A stretch of 64,000 bases of DNA from Akkermansiaceae bacterium UBA1315 (GCA_002307065.1 DBTN01000050.1:24489-88488); one strand, 5' to 3'. Shown: positions 24,647-34,202, counted from the first letter of the stretch. Numbers and translations are program-made. The notes: generated from the sequence alone by a model not told the origin.

Positions 24647-25441
24647 ATGAAAGTTGTCGCCATTGCCAATCAGAAGGGCGGCGTGGGTAAAACCACCACC
24701 GCTCTGAATCTCTCCGCCGCCCTGGCCCTTCGCGGTCAGCGTGTGCTTTTGGTCGATCTCGACCCCCAGGCGAACTGCACCAGCGGGCTCGGTATCGAAC
24801 CCCCGGAAGGCGGCAGCATGTATCCGGTGCTGATTGGCGAGACCACCGTCGCTTCGCAGATTTTACCGACCGGTCGCGAAAATTTCTCCATCGTCCCTTC
24901 GGAAATGGATCTGGCCGGTGTCGAAATCGAGCTTGCCCGCAGCGATGATCACCTGACGCGGTTGCGGACGATCCTGCAGGGGCTGAAACCGAATGACCTT
25001 TTTGAATATTGCATCCTCGACACCCCGCCATCGCTGGGAGTCCTGATGACCTCTGCTTTGGCAGCTGCGGATGAAATTTTGATTCCCCTGCAGTGCGAAT
25101 GGTTCGGCCTGGAAGGCCTGGCGAAAATCGTCCATGTGATTGATCAAATCCGCGGTTCCGATGCCAATCCGGGCATCACCTTGGAAGGAATCGTCATGAC
25201 CATGTACGATGGCCGCACGCTGCTTTCCCGGCAAGTCGTCGAAGAAGTCGGAAAATATTTCCCCGATCAGATCTATCAATCGGTGATCCCGAGAACCATC
25301 CGAATCGGCGAGGCACCCAGCCACGGAAAAACGATTTTCGAGCACGACCCGAGCGGCCTCGGAGCCCAATCCTACGGGGCGATGGCCGATGAATTCCTCC
25401 TCCGTCACGGAGCCGCCGCCGCCCAGCTTGCGAAGCATTGA
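24647..25441 (+). CDS. parA: ParA-family partition ATPase
   Basis: This 264-residue protein has the deviant Walker A motif KGGVGKTTT at residues 10-18, LLVDLDPQANCTSGLG, and DTPPSLGVLMTSAL, with the full ParA/Soj fold and no N-terminal HTH. ParA proteins bind DNA nonspecifically and move ParB-parS complexes. No parB gene follows, and the next gene is mreB 208 bases on, so ParB must lie elsewhere or this copy has another cargo. The ATG at 24647 was chosen because the conserved MKVVAIANQKGG begins there. Confidence 0.93.
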   Translation: MKVVAIANQKGGVGKTTTALNLSAALALRGQRVLLVDLDPQANCTSGLGIEPPEGGSMYPVLIGETTVASQILPTGRENFSIVPSEMDLAGVEIELARSDDHLTRLRTILQGLKPNDLFEYCILDTPPSLGVLMTSALAAADEILIPLQCEWFGLEGLAKIVHVIDQIRGSDANPGITLEGIVMTMYDGRTLLSRQVVEEVGKYFPDQIYQSVIPRTIRIGEAPSHGKTIFEHDPSGLGAQSYGAMADEFLLRHGAAAAQLAKH

Positions 25442-25649
25442 GGGTGAAGGCGTGGAACATTTGAGAAGACTGCGAGGAACACGGATTACCGCTTGACCTT
25501 GTTAAAACGAATGGAGACGTTTCCATCTCCTATCGGCAGCGTTTTGCCCGTATTCTCGATCAGCGTTGGATCTGCCAGCCAAAATCGGAGTGCTCCACCT
25601 CGCTTCCAGGGCAACTTTCCATCCATTTTCCTCATTTTCATCTTCATCC

Positions 25650-26687
25650 ATGTTTAAGAAGCTTTTCGGAAATATCTTTTCCAATGACATCGGCATCGAT
25701 CTCGGCACCGCGAACACTCTCATCAATGTAAAGGATCACGGCATCGTTCTGCGTGAGCCATCCGTGGTCGCCGTGAAAGCCGGCACCAATGAAGTGCTCG
25801 CCGTCGGAGACGATGCCAAACGCATGCTCGGCCGGACGCCGGGCAACATCGTCGCCATTCGCCCGTTGAAAGACGGGGTGATCGCGGACTTTGAAGTGAC
25901 CGAAGCGATGCTCCGCCACTTCATCCGTAAGGTGAATAAGAACAAACGCTCGAATCCACGGGTCCTCATCGCCATCCCTTCCGGCATCACCGAAGTGGAA
26001 CGCCGCGCTGTCCGCGAATCTGCAGAACAAGCCGGCGCCCGGGAAGTTTACCTGATCGAAGAACCGATGGCCGCGGCGATCGGCGTCGGACTGCCCGTCC
26101 AGGAAGCCTCCGGAAACATGATCGTCGATATCGGCGGTGGCACCACGGAAGTCGCCCTCATTTCTCTTTCCGGAATCGTTTACGCCCGCTCGGTCCGCAC
26201 CGCCGGTGACGAACTTGACGAAGCGATCATCCAATACATGAAGCGCGCTTACAACCTGATGATCGGTGAGCGCACTTCCGAAGATATCAAAATCCGCCTT
26301 GGCTCGGCCGCGCCGCTGCCCAAGGAAATGACGATGGAAGTGAAAGGCCGTGACCTGGTCGCCGGTCTGCCAAAAACCATCACCATCACCTCGCAAGAAA
26401 TCCGCGAAGCGATGGCCGATCCGCTGAGCACGATTGTTGACGCGGTTCGCACCACTCTCGAGCGTTGCCCCCCGGAGCTCGCGGCCGATCTAGTCGATCG
26501 CGGAATCGTTCTTGCGGGCGGCGGTGCCTTGTTAAAAGGCCTCGATCGCCTGCTGCGTGAGGAAACCGGTCTGCCGGTCCACATCGCCGAGGATCCCCTC
26601 AGCGCCGTGGCCGAAGGAACAGGCAAGGCGCTTCAAGAGCTTTCCCTCCTGAAGCGGGTCACGAATACCGACCGGTCCCAGCGCTAG
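25650..26687 (+). CDS. mreB: Rod-shape-determining protein MreB
   Basis: This 345-residue actin homologue has phosphate 1 DIGIDLGTANTLI, connect 1, phosphate 2 MIVDIGGGTTEVALIS, and the adenosine motif GIVLAGGGALLKG. MreB polymers on the inner membrane face guide lateral wall synthesis. It is the first gene of a continuous mreB-mreC-mreD-mrdA-rng run with gaps of 12, 3, 6 and 51 bases. The longer open frame from 25566 lacks homology before MFKKLFGN. Confidence 0.98.
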   Translation: MFKKLFGNIFSNDIGIDLGTANTLINVKDHGIVLREPSVVAVKAGTNEVLAVGDDAKRMLGRTPGNIVAIRPLKDGVIADFEVTEAMLRHFIRKVNKNKRSNPRVLIAIPSGITEVERRAVRESAEQAGAREVYLIEEPMAAAIGVGLPVQEASGNMIVDIGGGTTEVALISLSGIVYARSVRTAGDELDEAIIQYMKRAYNLMIGERTSEDIKIRLGSAAPLPKEMTMEVKGRDLVAGLPKTITITSQEIREAMADPLSTIVDAVRTTLERCPPELAADLVDRGIVLAGGGALLKGLDRLLREETGLPVHIAEDPLSAVAEGTGKALQELSLLKRVTNTDRSQR

Positions 26688-26699
26688 TAAAGCCCGGGC

Positions 26700-27506
26700 A
26701 TGAAGCCTCTCAATCTCATCGCGCTCCTGCTTTTTCTCGGCGGAGCCATCTGGACGCTCACTCGCAGTGAGCGTGCCGTCAGGGAGATCCAGACCGGATA
26801 TTTCTCCGCCGTGTCTCCGTTTTTGAAATCCGGCTCAGCGCTGGAAACGAAAGCCCGCGCCTTTCTTGAAGAAGCGTATCATTCCAAAGCGCTTGAGGCA
26901 GAGCTTTCGACCATCCGCGCCGAAACCGGTCGTCTCCGGATCATTGAATCACGATTTCGCGATCTCGAACGAGAAAACGTCCAACTCCGGCACGCGCTCA
27001 ATTTCAAAGACGCAACCCGCTTTGACGTGGTCGCCGCTCAAGTCGTCCGCCGCCATCCGACCACTTGGTGGCAAACGGTGGAGATCGACGGCGGCGAAGA
27101 ACGCGGCATCGGCACCCAACTCGCCGTTCTTTCCAACGAAGGACTGGTCGGAAAAATCGATCGCGCGGATAAAGAACGCTCTTCCGTGTTATTGTTGACC
27201 GACGAAAAATGCCAGGTCTCGGCAAAAGTCGAAGGCACACCGGAAATTGGAATCCTCAGTGGCCAACGCGGCCAATTCGACGACAAACCGCTCCTGCGTT
27301 TGAAGTTTTTATCAAAGAATGCCGTCCTCAAACCTGGGCAACGCGTATTCACCACCGGCCGTGGAGGCATCTTCCAGGCCAATATCCTCCTTGGAACCAT
27401 CGAGTCCGTCGAAAAAGGCGCACTAGATTCCGAAGCTCTCGTCCGACCCTCGGTGGACTTTGCGGATCTAGGCACGGTTTTTGTCGTGCTCTCCGCAGCT
27501 CCATAA
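26700..27506 (+). CDS. mreC: Rod-shape-determining protein MreC
   Basis: In this 268-residue product an N-terminal membrane helix (residues 5-20) precedes a coiled-coil stretch about residues 48-95 (EEAYHSKALEAELSTIRAE...LERENVQLRH). The periplasmic beta domains come next, with VVRRHPTTWWQTVEIDGGEERGI and the VFTTGRGGIFQANILLG signature. MreC links MreB to penicillin-binding protein 2. It lies 12 bases after mreB. Confidence 0.95.
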   Translation: MKPLNLIALLLFLGGAIWTLTRSERAVREIQTGYFSAVSPFLKSGSALETKARAFLEEAYHSKALEAELSTIRAETGRLRIIESRFRDLERENVQLRHALNFKDATRFDVVAAQVVRRHPTTWWQTVEIDGGEERGIGTQLAVLSNEGLVGKIDRADKERSSVLLLTDEKCQVSAKVEGTPEIGILSGQRGQFDDKPLLRLKFLSKNAVLKPGQRVFTTGRGGIFQANILLGTIESVEKGALDSEALVRPSVDFADLGTVFVVLSAAP

Positions 27507-27509
27507 AAA

Positions 27510-28094
27510 GTGATCCGCTACACGATCATCTCCGTCCTTTTGGTGCTCGCCTCATTTTTGGTGCAGCAGTTTTTACCCGCGTTCACCGGTTTACACCACT
27601 CGCGGATTCTTTTTGTCCAACTGGTGTTCCTCTGCGCGGCAGTGACCGTCAGCCCGCCGACCATGCTTTTGCTGGCGTTCGTTTGCGGGTTTTTGTGGGA
27701 CGCCCATTGCGGAATCGGCGCGCACGGGGGCGATCCGGAAGTTTATACCCAACCGGTCGAATCGCTCCGGTTTGGCTATTCAATCCTGCTTTTCGGTGCG
27801 ATGGGCTACCTCATGCAGGGCATTCAGCCGCTTTTCCAGCAAGGGAAATGGCAATTCTCCGCCCTGCTTTCCGGCATCGCGATTTTCCTCTATCTCACCG
27901 CCGAATACCTGATCATCAGCTTCGTCCGGGGTGACTTCGTCCTTTCGCAGGCGACCCTGCTGCAGATGGGCTACACCTCGGTGCTGACGATGCTGTTTTC
28001 TCCGCTGATCTTTTGGCTGCTCTTTTTGATCGCTGACCTATGTCAACATTCCATCAATCCCGAGGCTGGCAAAAAACGCCGCCGCACCTACTAG
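27510..28094 (+). CDS. mreD: Rod-shape-determining protein MreD
   Basis: This 194-residue inner-membrane protein has about five or six hydrophobic helices and no soluble domain. It starts with GTG, 3 bases after the mreC stop. Sequence conservation in MreD is low and the call rests mainly on hydrophobicity, size and position between mreC and the PBP2 gene. LLAFVCGFLWDAHCGIGAHGG is the usual conserved glycine-rich loop. It acts with MreC in the elongasome. Confidence 0.88.
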   Translation: MIRYTIISVLLVLASFLVQQFLPAFTGLHHSRILFVQLVFLCAAVTVSPPTMLLLAFVCGFLWDAHCGIGAHGGDPEVYTQPVESLRFGYSILLFGAMGYLMQGIQPLFQQGKWQFSALLSGIAIFLYLTAEYLIISFVRGDFVLSQATLLQMGYTSVLTMLFSPLIFWLLFLIADLCQHSINPEAGKKRRRTY

Positions 28095-28100
28095 TTTCCC

Positions 28101-30269
28101 ATGGAACCCCGTTATCGTCTCAGACTCTATCTGTTGACCGCCCTGGTCCTGTTCGGATTCGGCGCTCTGCTGACGCGCCTGCATAGCTTTCAAATCGAAC
28201 GACGTGCGGAGTTCCTCGAACAAGTTCCTGGAAACCGCATGGTCACGGTCCGCGAACCAGGCATCCGCGGCGAAATCACCGACCGAAACGGCATCGCTCT
28301 CGCGCGAAATCTGCGCAACTACGAAGTTTCGTTTAACCTCGACGAAATTTACAAAGCCTACCGCCAGCAACACGACGAAGACCTCACCATCGACCGCCTG
28401 ACGACCCAGGCCGGCCTTCCGCGCAAACGCTCGGAAAAAGACATCGTCACGATCGTCAACGAATGGACGATCAAACGCCTTCGCGATCTCGGTCTTGCGA
28501 AAAACTACAACGCCGGTGCGCTGCGGACCCATTTCCTCACCCACGGCGGCCTGGTTCCTTTCACCTACCGGGCCGATCTGACCTACGAGGAATTCGCCAA
28601 ATTTGCCGAACACAACCTCGAACTCCCCGGCGTCTATATCAGCACCCGCGGCCTGCGCGAATATCCCTACGGCTCGCTCGCCGGTCACGTCCTCGGATAT
28701 CTTAAGCAGTGGGAAAAAGGTGACATCCCGGAAAGCGCCGCCCGCAAATTCGACCACTACATCGGCGAAGAAAAAGGTGCCGCCGGCGTTGAGGCGACGA
28801 TGGACGACATCCTGCGAGGACCAGAAGGCCGGAAAACCATCATCAAAGACGAAAAAGGCCGCGTCGTCAGCATGGCCGATTACATCAAACCGGATGTCGG
28901 AGCCAAAGTGGAACTCACCATCGACGCCCGGGCTCAACTTCTCGTCGAAAATGTCCTCCGCAAAGCCGGCCGGGCCGCCGCGGTGGTGATGGACGTCAAT
29001 ACCGGCGAAGTCATCGCGATGGCTTCGGTTCCCGATTATGATCCGAATGCGTTCATTCCCAGCATCACCCGTGAACGGTTGAAAACCTACGACGCAAACA
29101 AACAGCTCGCTCCTTTCACGAACCGCGCGATTTCCAGTTTCGCTCCCGGTTCGACCTTCAAGCTGCCAACCGCCATCGCCGGAGCGCTCGAAGGCATGGC
29201 GACCCGGTCGTTTTCCTGCGACGGATATGTGCCTTACGGAAATCACAAAATCGGCTGCTGGATCTGGAACAAAAGCCGCGGACGGCACGGTTTGTTGACC
29301 TTGCCAAAAGCGATCCAACAATCCTGCAATCCCTACTTCAACAAATTGGCCAATACAATCGGTTCCAAAGCGATGGTCACCGGTTTCCAACTCATGGGTT
29401 TTGGCAAACAGACCGGCATCGCCCTTCCCGCCGAAGAAGCCGGGGTGCTTCCTGGAAGCCGCAGTTGGTATGACTCCAGCCCGAATGCCAATATGACTCA
29501 AGCGCTCACCGCCATGCTTTCGATTGGCCAAGGTGACTCGATGGCGACCCCTCTCCAGGTTTGCGCGATGGTTTCCACCATCGCCAATGGCGGGAAATAT
29601 TATCAACCGCGCATCGTTAAAAAAGCGACCAGCAATGACGGCAAAACCGTCATCGGCGATGTGCCGAAGCTCGAAGTCGACATCATCCAAGCGGGCGTTA
29701 AACCTTCCGATCTGGAACTGATCCGCAAAGGCATGTGGATGGCCGTTAACGAACCCGGCGGTACCGCGGGAAAAGTGAAAATCCCCAACATGGAGGTCGC
29801 CGCAAAAAGCGGAACCGCCCAGACCACCGACAACGGGAAAAAGTCGAACAACTCGTGGATCGCGAGCTTTGCCCCCTTCGAAAATCCGAGATACGCCGTC
29901 TGCGTCGTCGTTCAAAACGCAGGATCCGGCGGAGCGGTTTGCGGCCCGATGGTCAATCTCATCTATCGCGGGCTCTTCGCTCAAGATGAAGGATTGAAAC
30001 TCCCGCTGCGCCCGCAGACGGAATACGCCGGCAATATGGACCGCTACGAAAAAATCGACCTCCCGGAAGATATCATGGCGAGCATCAACGCTACCGAAAT
30101 TGATCCCGGCACCGATGAAGTGGGCGAAACCGGTGGCGAAGCCGATCTCATCACTCCACGGAATCCAGCCCCTGCGTCCAGCGCCGTCCTTCCGACGCCG
30201 ACCATCACTCCAGACGTCGATGAAGACGGCACCGTGATCCCCCGCGCCAAACCGGTATTAGACCAATAA
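28101..30269 (+). CDS. mrdA: Penicillin-binding protein 2 (elongation transpeptidase)
   Basis: This 722-residue protein has an N-terminal membrane anchor (residues 9-26) and a PBP dimerisation domain beginning REPGIRGEITDRNG. The transpeptidase domain contains active-site STFK (S351-K354), SCN (408-410) and KSGT (569-572). At 722 residues it is longer than E. coli PBP2 (633), mostly through a C-terminal acidic, proline-rich tail of about 70 residues. It crosslinks peptidoglycan during elongation. The usual partner rodA is not next to it. Confidence 0.96.
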   Translation: MEPRYRLRLYLLTALVLFGFGALLTRLHSFQIERRAEFLEQVPGNRMVTVREPGIRGEITDRNGIALARNLRNYEVSFNLDEIYKAYRQQHDEDLTIDRLTTQAGLPRKRSEKDIVTIVNEWTIKRLRDLGLAKNYNAGALRTHFLTHGGLVPFTYRADLTYEEFAKFAEHNLELPGVYISTRGLREYPYGSLAGHVLGYLKQWEKGDIPESAARKFDHYIGEEKGAAGVEATMDDILRGPEGRKTIIKDEKGRVVSMADYIKPDVGAKVELTIDARAQLLVENVLRKAGRAAAVVMDVNTGEVIAMASVPDYDPNAFIPSITRERLKTYDANKQLAPFTNRAISSFAPGSTFKLPTAIAGALEGMATRSFSCDGYVPYGNHKIGCWIWNKSRGRHGLLTLPKAIQQSCNPYFNKLANTIGSKAMVTGFQLMGFGKQTGIALPAEEAGVLPGSRSWYDSSPNANMTQALTAMLSIGQGDSMATPLQVCAMVSTIANGGKYYQPRIVKKATSNDGKTVIGDVPKLEVDIIQAGVKPSDLELIRKGMWMAVNEPGGTAGKVKIPNMEVAAKSGTAQTTDNGKKSNNSWIASFAPFENPRYAVCVVVQNAGSGGAVCGPMVNLIYRGLFAQDEGLKLPLRPQTEYAGNMDRYEKIDLPEDIMASINATEIDPGTDEVGETGGEADLITPRNPAPASSAVLPTPTITPDVDEDGTVIPRAKPVLDQ

Positions 30270-30320
30270 TCTTTCTCCTAAACCCTAACCAACCCCTTTC
30301 CACCCTTCTCTTACCTACTT

Positions 30321-31910
30321 ATGATCCAACGTATCAAAAAGCTCCTCGGCATCGGCAAAGTTGATCCCACACGAGGGAACAGCATTGTCGTCAACGTCGA
30401 ACGCCTCGAACGCCGCGTCGCCCTTCTCGAAGACGGAGTCCTCGAAGAATACACCGTCGAACGCGAAGGTGAACAAAACATCGTCGGTGGCATTTTTAAA
30501 GGCCGTGTCAAAAACATCGAAGGCGGACTCAAAGCCATGTTCGTCGATATCGGCCTCGACAAAAACGCATTCCTCCACTTCTGGGACGCGATTCCCGCAG
30601 CCCTCGACGGCGGCCTCGAAGAAATTCAGCGCGAAGGCAAACAGAAGAAGCAGCAGAAAAAAATCACGTCCAAAGACATCCCGGACATCTATCCAATCGG
30701 TTCGGAAATCGTCATCCAAGTTTCCAAAGGCCCCATCGGCACCAAAGGTCCGCGCGTCACGACGAACATCTCGCTGGCGGGCCGTTACCTGGTCCTGATG
30801 CCTTTCACCGAACAGTTCGGTATTTCCCGGAAAATCGAAGATCCGAAAGAACGCGCTCGCCTTCGCAAAATCGTCCAGAAACTTTCGGTTCCCGAAGGCA
30901 TGGGCATCATCATGCGGACGATCGCCCAAGGCACCCGGGCTCGCCATTTCGTTCGCGACCTGGCGATGCTGCTGGAACAGTGGGACGAAATCGAAGAACG
31001 CCGCGCGAATTCGCCTGCCCCGGCCTGCATTTTCCAAGAACCCGGTTTGATCGAACGCACCGCCCGCGATTTTCTCACCGACGAGATCGACCAAGTCCTT
31101 TGCGACGACGCGGAAACCACGGAAATCATCCGTGAAATCGCAGGGAAAATCTCCCGTCGCGCCAAACGCCGCGTCCATCACTTGCCGACCGCGACCCAAC
31201 CGATTTTCGAACGGGTCAATATCCAGAAACAAATCGACGAAGCATTTTCCCGACAAGTTTGGCTGCCGTGCGGCGGTTACATCGTAATCGACGAAACCGA
31301 GGCCCTCATCGCCATCGACGTCAATACCGGTCGGAACCGGGGATCGAAAGACGTCGATAAGATGATTTTCGAAACCAACGTCGAAGCCGCCCAAGAAGTC
31401 GCTCGCCAGCTCCGCTTGCGAAATATCGGCGGTCTGGTCGTGGTCGACTTCATCGACATGCGCCATCGCAAAGACCAGCAAGCGGTCTACAAAGCGATGA
31501 AAGACCGGTTGAAGAAGGACAAGGCAAAGACCCAAGTCCTCCAAATTTCACCGATCGGTCTGATGGAAATGACCCGTCAGCGGCTCAACGAATCCCTCCG
31601 CGATTCGATGTACGAACCGTGCCCGTATTGCCAAGGCCGCGGCCGTGTGAAAACGCCGATGACGATGTCCGTCGAAATCCAGCGCCGTCTCAATACGGTG
31701 ATTCAGAAGCATCGCGACTCGCTCGGCGATCTGATCGTCATCGTCAACAGCGACGTGCTCAACCGATTCAAAAGCGAAGATGCGAAACTGCTGGTCGAAC
31801 TCGAGCGCTCCCACTCCGGTCGCTTGATCTTCCGGTCTGATCCGACGTTGCATCGCGAACGGTTTGTCATCCTCGACGCCGCGACCGAGAAAGCCGTCGA
31901 CCAAAGCTGA
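30321..31910 (+). CDS. rng: Ribonuclease G/E family endoribonuclease
   Basis: This 529-residue protein has an N-terminal S1 domain (about residues 40-150; VGGIFKGRVKNIEGGLKAMFVDIG). The RNase E/G core follows, with catalytic acidic positions in IAIDVNTGRNRG and VVVDFIDM. A zinc-link-like CPYCQGRG sits near residue 435. It is close to RNase G length (489) with no long RNase E-type scaffold tail. The enzyme cleaves single-stranded RNA in rRNA maturation and mRNA decay. Linkage to mreBCD is also seen in E. coli (cafA). Confidence 0.96.
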   Translation: MIQRIKKLLGIGKVDPTRGNSIVVNVERLERRVALLEDGVLEEYTVEREGEQNIVGGIFKGRVKNIEGGLKAMFVDIGLDKNAFLHFWDAIPAALDGGLEEIQREGKQKKQQKKITSKDIPDIYPIGSEIVIQVSKGPIGTKGPRVTTNISLAGRYLVLMPFTEQFGISRKIEDPKERARLRKIVQKLSVPEGMGIIMRTIAQGTRARHFVRDLAMLLEQWDEIEERRANSPAPACIFQEPGLIERTARDFLTDEIDQVLCDDAETTEIIREIAGKISRRAKRRVHHLPTATQPIFERVNIQKQIDEAFSRQVWLPCGGYIVIDETEALIAIDVNTGRNRGSKDVDKMIFETNVEAAQEVARQLRLRNIGGLVVVDFIDMRHRKDQQAVYKAMKDRLKKDKAKTQVLQISPIGLMEMTRQRLNESLRDSMYEPCPYCQGRGRVKTPMTMSVEIQRRLNTVIQKHRDSLGDLIVIVNSDVLNRFKSEDAKLLVELERSHSGRLIFRSDPTLHRERFVILDAATEKAVDQS

Positions 31911-32013
31911 GCCTGACAAACACGGCACATCCCCTGCTTTGACATTTGCGAAACGTCGGTGCAACCTCGGCGTTTCGTTCCCTGTTCTACTACCTTCCCT
32001 TTCCCATCCCACC

Positions 32014-33417
32014 ATGCCACGCAAAACCAAGCTTATCTGTACCTTAGGCCCCGCCACCGAATCTGAAGAAATGATCGGCAGTCTCATCGATTGCGGAACC
32101 AATGTTTTCCGTCTCAACATGAGTCATGCGAAACATGAGTGGGCCGCCGAGATGAGCCGCCGCGTCCGCCGCGAGTCGGACAAACGCAATCTTCACATCC
32201 CGGTGCTTTTCGACCTGACCGGTCCATCGATCCGGACGGGTGATCTGCCACAGGCCTATGAGCTGAAAGAAGGTGACATCGTCGAATTCCGCAAACAAGG
32301 CAGCGAACCGAAAATCCCGCTTTCCACCACCGTCAACTACGACGGTCTGATCGCCGACGTTTCCGAAGGAAATACCCTCGTCGTCGATAACGGCGTGCTG
32401 CTCATGCGCATCGACTCGGTTCAGGAGGATCGCATTCACTGCTTTGTGAAAACCCCTGGCACGATGGGTTCACGTCGCCACATCAACCTGCCCGGCGTTC
32501 GCTTGAATCTTCCCGCCCTGACGGAAAAGGATCACAAGGATCTCGCCCTCGCCGTCGAGTGCGGTGCCGACTACATCGCCGGCTCGTTCGTGCGCGATGC
32601 TTCCCACGTCCGTGAGCTCCGCGAAGCGATGGAAGCTCTCGAAGGAGAAGCTCAAATCGTCGCCAAGGTCGAAGACCAAGAAGCCGTTCGCAACATCGAT
32701 GCGATCATTCACGCGTCGGACGTCATCATGGTTGCCCGCGGCGATCTCGGCGTTGAAGTCGCTTTCGAAGAACTTCCCATCCTCCAGCGCCGGATCGTCA
32801 AACGCTGCCACGAGCTTGGCACCCGCGTCATCGTCGCGACCCAAATGCTGGAATCGATGATCGTCAATCCGACCCCGACCCGCGCGGAAGTCACGGACGT
32901 CTCAAACGCCGCCTACGAAGAAGCCGACTCGCTCATGCTTTCCGGTGAAACTTCGGTCGGCCGTTATCCAGAACGTTGCGTCGAAGCCATCGTCCGCATC
33001 GCCAACCGGATCGAACGCTCCGGCGGTCTCGGCTACGGACAAAACGTTCATTTGCGCGACGAGCGCCAAAAAGTCGCCCGTGCGGCCGTCACTCTGGCCG
33101 ATTCCCTTTCCGAAGGTCTTTTGGTCGTGCTCACTCGCCGGGGCGTCTTGGCAAACCACGTCGCGATGCTTCGTCCGAAGACTTCGGGTTTCTACGCCTT
33201 CACCCCCAATGAACGGGTTTGCCGCCAGCTCTCGATGACTCGTGGCATCACTGCTTTCAAACTCAGCTTCGCTACCAACATCGAAGAAACGATCCACCGC
33301 TTGAGCGAATTTTTGAAGACCGAAGGACTGGTTCGCCCCGGCACGCCGATCGTGATCGTGTCGGACATGCTTTCCGGCCATTTCGCGGCGAACTCGATTC
33401 TTTTGCACCACGCTTAA
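32014..33417 (+). CDS. pyk: Pyruvate kinase
   Basis: This 467-residue enzyme converts phosphoenolpyruvate plus ADP to pyruvate plus ATP. It shows the N-terminal RKTKLICTLGPAT, the NVFRLNMSHAKHE strand, VAKVEDQEAVRNIDAII, the metal-binding DVIMVARGDLGVE, and the ATQMLESMI signature with a substrate lysine upstream. The frame is open to 31864, but that region overlaps rng; the ATG at 32014 begins the conserved sequence. A hairpin with ACCGGT arms lies 14 bases past the stop. Confidence 0.97.
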   Translation: MPRKTKLICTLGPATESEEMIGSLIDCGTNVFRLNMSHAKHEWAAEMSRRVRRESDKRNLHIPVLFDLTGPSIRTGDLPQAYELKEGDIVEFRKQGSEPKIPLSTTVNYDGLIADVSEGNTLVVDNGVLLMRIDSVQEDRIHCFVKTPGTMGSRRHINLPGVRLNLPALTEKDHKDLALAVECGADYIAGSFVRDASHVRELREAMEALEGEAQIVAKVEDQEAVRNIDAIIHASDVIMVARGDLGVEVAFEELPILQRRIVKRCHELGTRVIVATQMLESMIVNPTPTRAEVTDVSNAAYEEADSLMLSGETSVGRYPERCVEAIVRIANRIERSGGLGYGQNVHLRDERQKVARAAVTLADSLSEGLLVVLTRRGVLANHVAMLRPKTSGFYAFTPNERVCRQLSMTRGITAFKLSFATNIEETIHRLSEFLKTEGLVRPGTPIVIVSDMLSGHFAANSILLHHA

Positions 33418-33430
33418 GAACGTCGTCATC

Positions 33431-33472
33431 ACCGGTTTTGTCGGATTCGTTGGAACAAACGGCAAAACCGGT
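33431..33472. repeat. Stem-loop with ACCGGT in each arm, downstream of pyk
   Basis: Arms of 13 bases (ACCGGTTTTGTCG and CGGCAAAACCGGT) differ by one pair and enclose a 16-base loop. There is no T-run after it, so it is not a standard intrinsic terminator, though it could stabilise the pyk mRNA 3' end. The remaining gap up to 33655 shows no gene. Confidence 0.5.
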
Positions 33473-33655
33473 CTGAAGTGCAGAGTGATCCGTCAGCAGG
33501 CGAATCGCGCGGTCGAGTCATTTAGACAAGGCCACCAAAGATCGCCTAACTCACTCATTTTCAGACCAATATTGGTCGGAGCCAAAATGGCACTGGATTT
33601 GCAAGAAAGAGACAACGTCGGTCATCACTGATCGCCGAACTCAACTCCTTTTATC

Positions 33656-34108
33656 ATGTCCAACGTTCCACCCTATCCGACCGACCCTTCGCTCACTCCT
33701 CGAGATTCGCACAACCAAGACTTCACCCATACCGCCGCCCGCTCGGCACAAGAGTTGAAGGACGAAGCCAAAACCTCGGCCCAAGACATCGCTCAAACGA
33801 CTCGTGACGAAGCCGACCGGCTGAAACGCGAAGTGACCCACGCCGCACAAACCGTCCGGCAGGAAGCGGCACAAAAAGCATCCGAATTCAAATCCGAGGT
33901 CAGCGAAAAAGCCGACGTTTTTCGCCAAGCCGCCGCCGAAACAGCCACTCGGGTCCGCGAATCCGCTTCCCAGCGACTTCAAGAGACGGGTGAACGCGCG
34001 AAAGAGCTTCACGCGACCGGCGAAAATTATGTCCGACAAAATCCGACACAGGCGCTGCTTGGCGCAGTTGGCGTCGGTTTCCTCCTCGGACTGATGCTCC
34101 GCCGTTGA
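33656..34108 (+). CDS. DUF883/ElaB-YqjD-like coiled-coil membrane-tail protein
   Basis: This 150-residue protein has a long charged helix (about residues 28-125) made of repeated Ala/Glu/Lys/Arg/Gln heptads. It is followed by YVRQNPTQALLGAVGVGFLLGLMLRR, the hallmark C-terminal glycine-rich membrane helix with a terminal arginine pair of the DUF883 family. E. coli YqjD and ElaB tether ribosomes to the inner membrane in stationary phase. The long amphipathic part also resembles LEA-type stress proteins. It is a single-gene unit with its own terminator. Confidence 0.85.
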   Translation: MSNVPPYPTDPSLTPRDSHNQDFTHTAARSAQELKDEAKTSAQDIAQTTRDEADRLKREVTHAAQTVRQEAAQKASEFKSEVSEKADVFRQAAAETATRVRESASQRLQETGERAKELHATGENYVRQNPTQALLGAVGVGFLLGLMLRR

Positions 34109-34128
34109 TCATCAGATCCTTTTTCACG

Positions 34129-34169
34129 ACCCCGGGGCGAATCGATTTTCGCTCCGGGGTTTTTCTTTT
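34129..34169 (+). terminator. Intrinsic terminator after the DUF883 gene
   Basis: A 13-base stem (34129-34141 with 34148-34160, one G-T pair) of GC-rich sequence closes a TCGATT loop. It is followed directly by TTTTCTTTT. This is a strong rho-independent terminator 21 bases past the stop codon. Confidence 0.9.
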
Positions 34170-34202
34170 GATCCAACCGGTCGGATCGAACAGAATCGCA
34201 AG

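Noticed and set aside
28038..29984. Long minus-strand open frame (648 codons) opposite mrdA
   Set aside because: It is fully antisense to a gene with all PBP2 motifs. Its composition (rich in F, G, D, H, A with no domain) is typical of a shadow frame created by biased codons.
30315..31544. Minus-strand open frame (409 codons) opposite rng
   Set aside because: Shadow of the RNase G gene; no start context and no recognisable domain.
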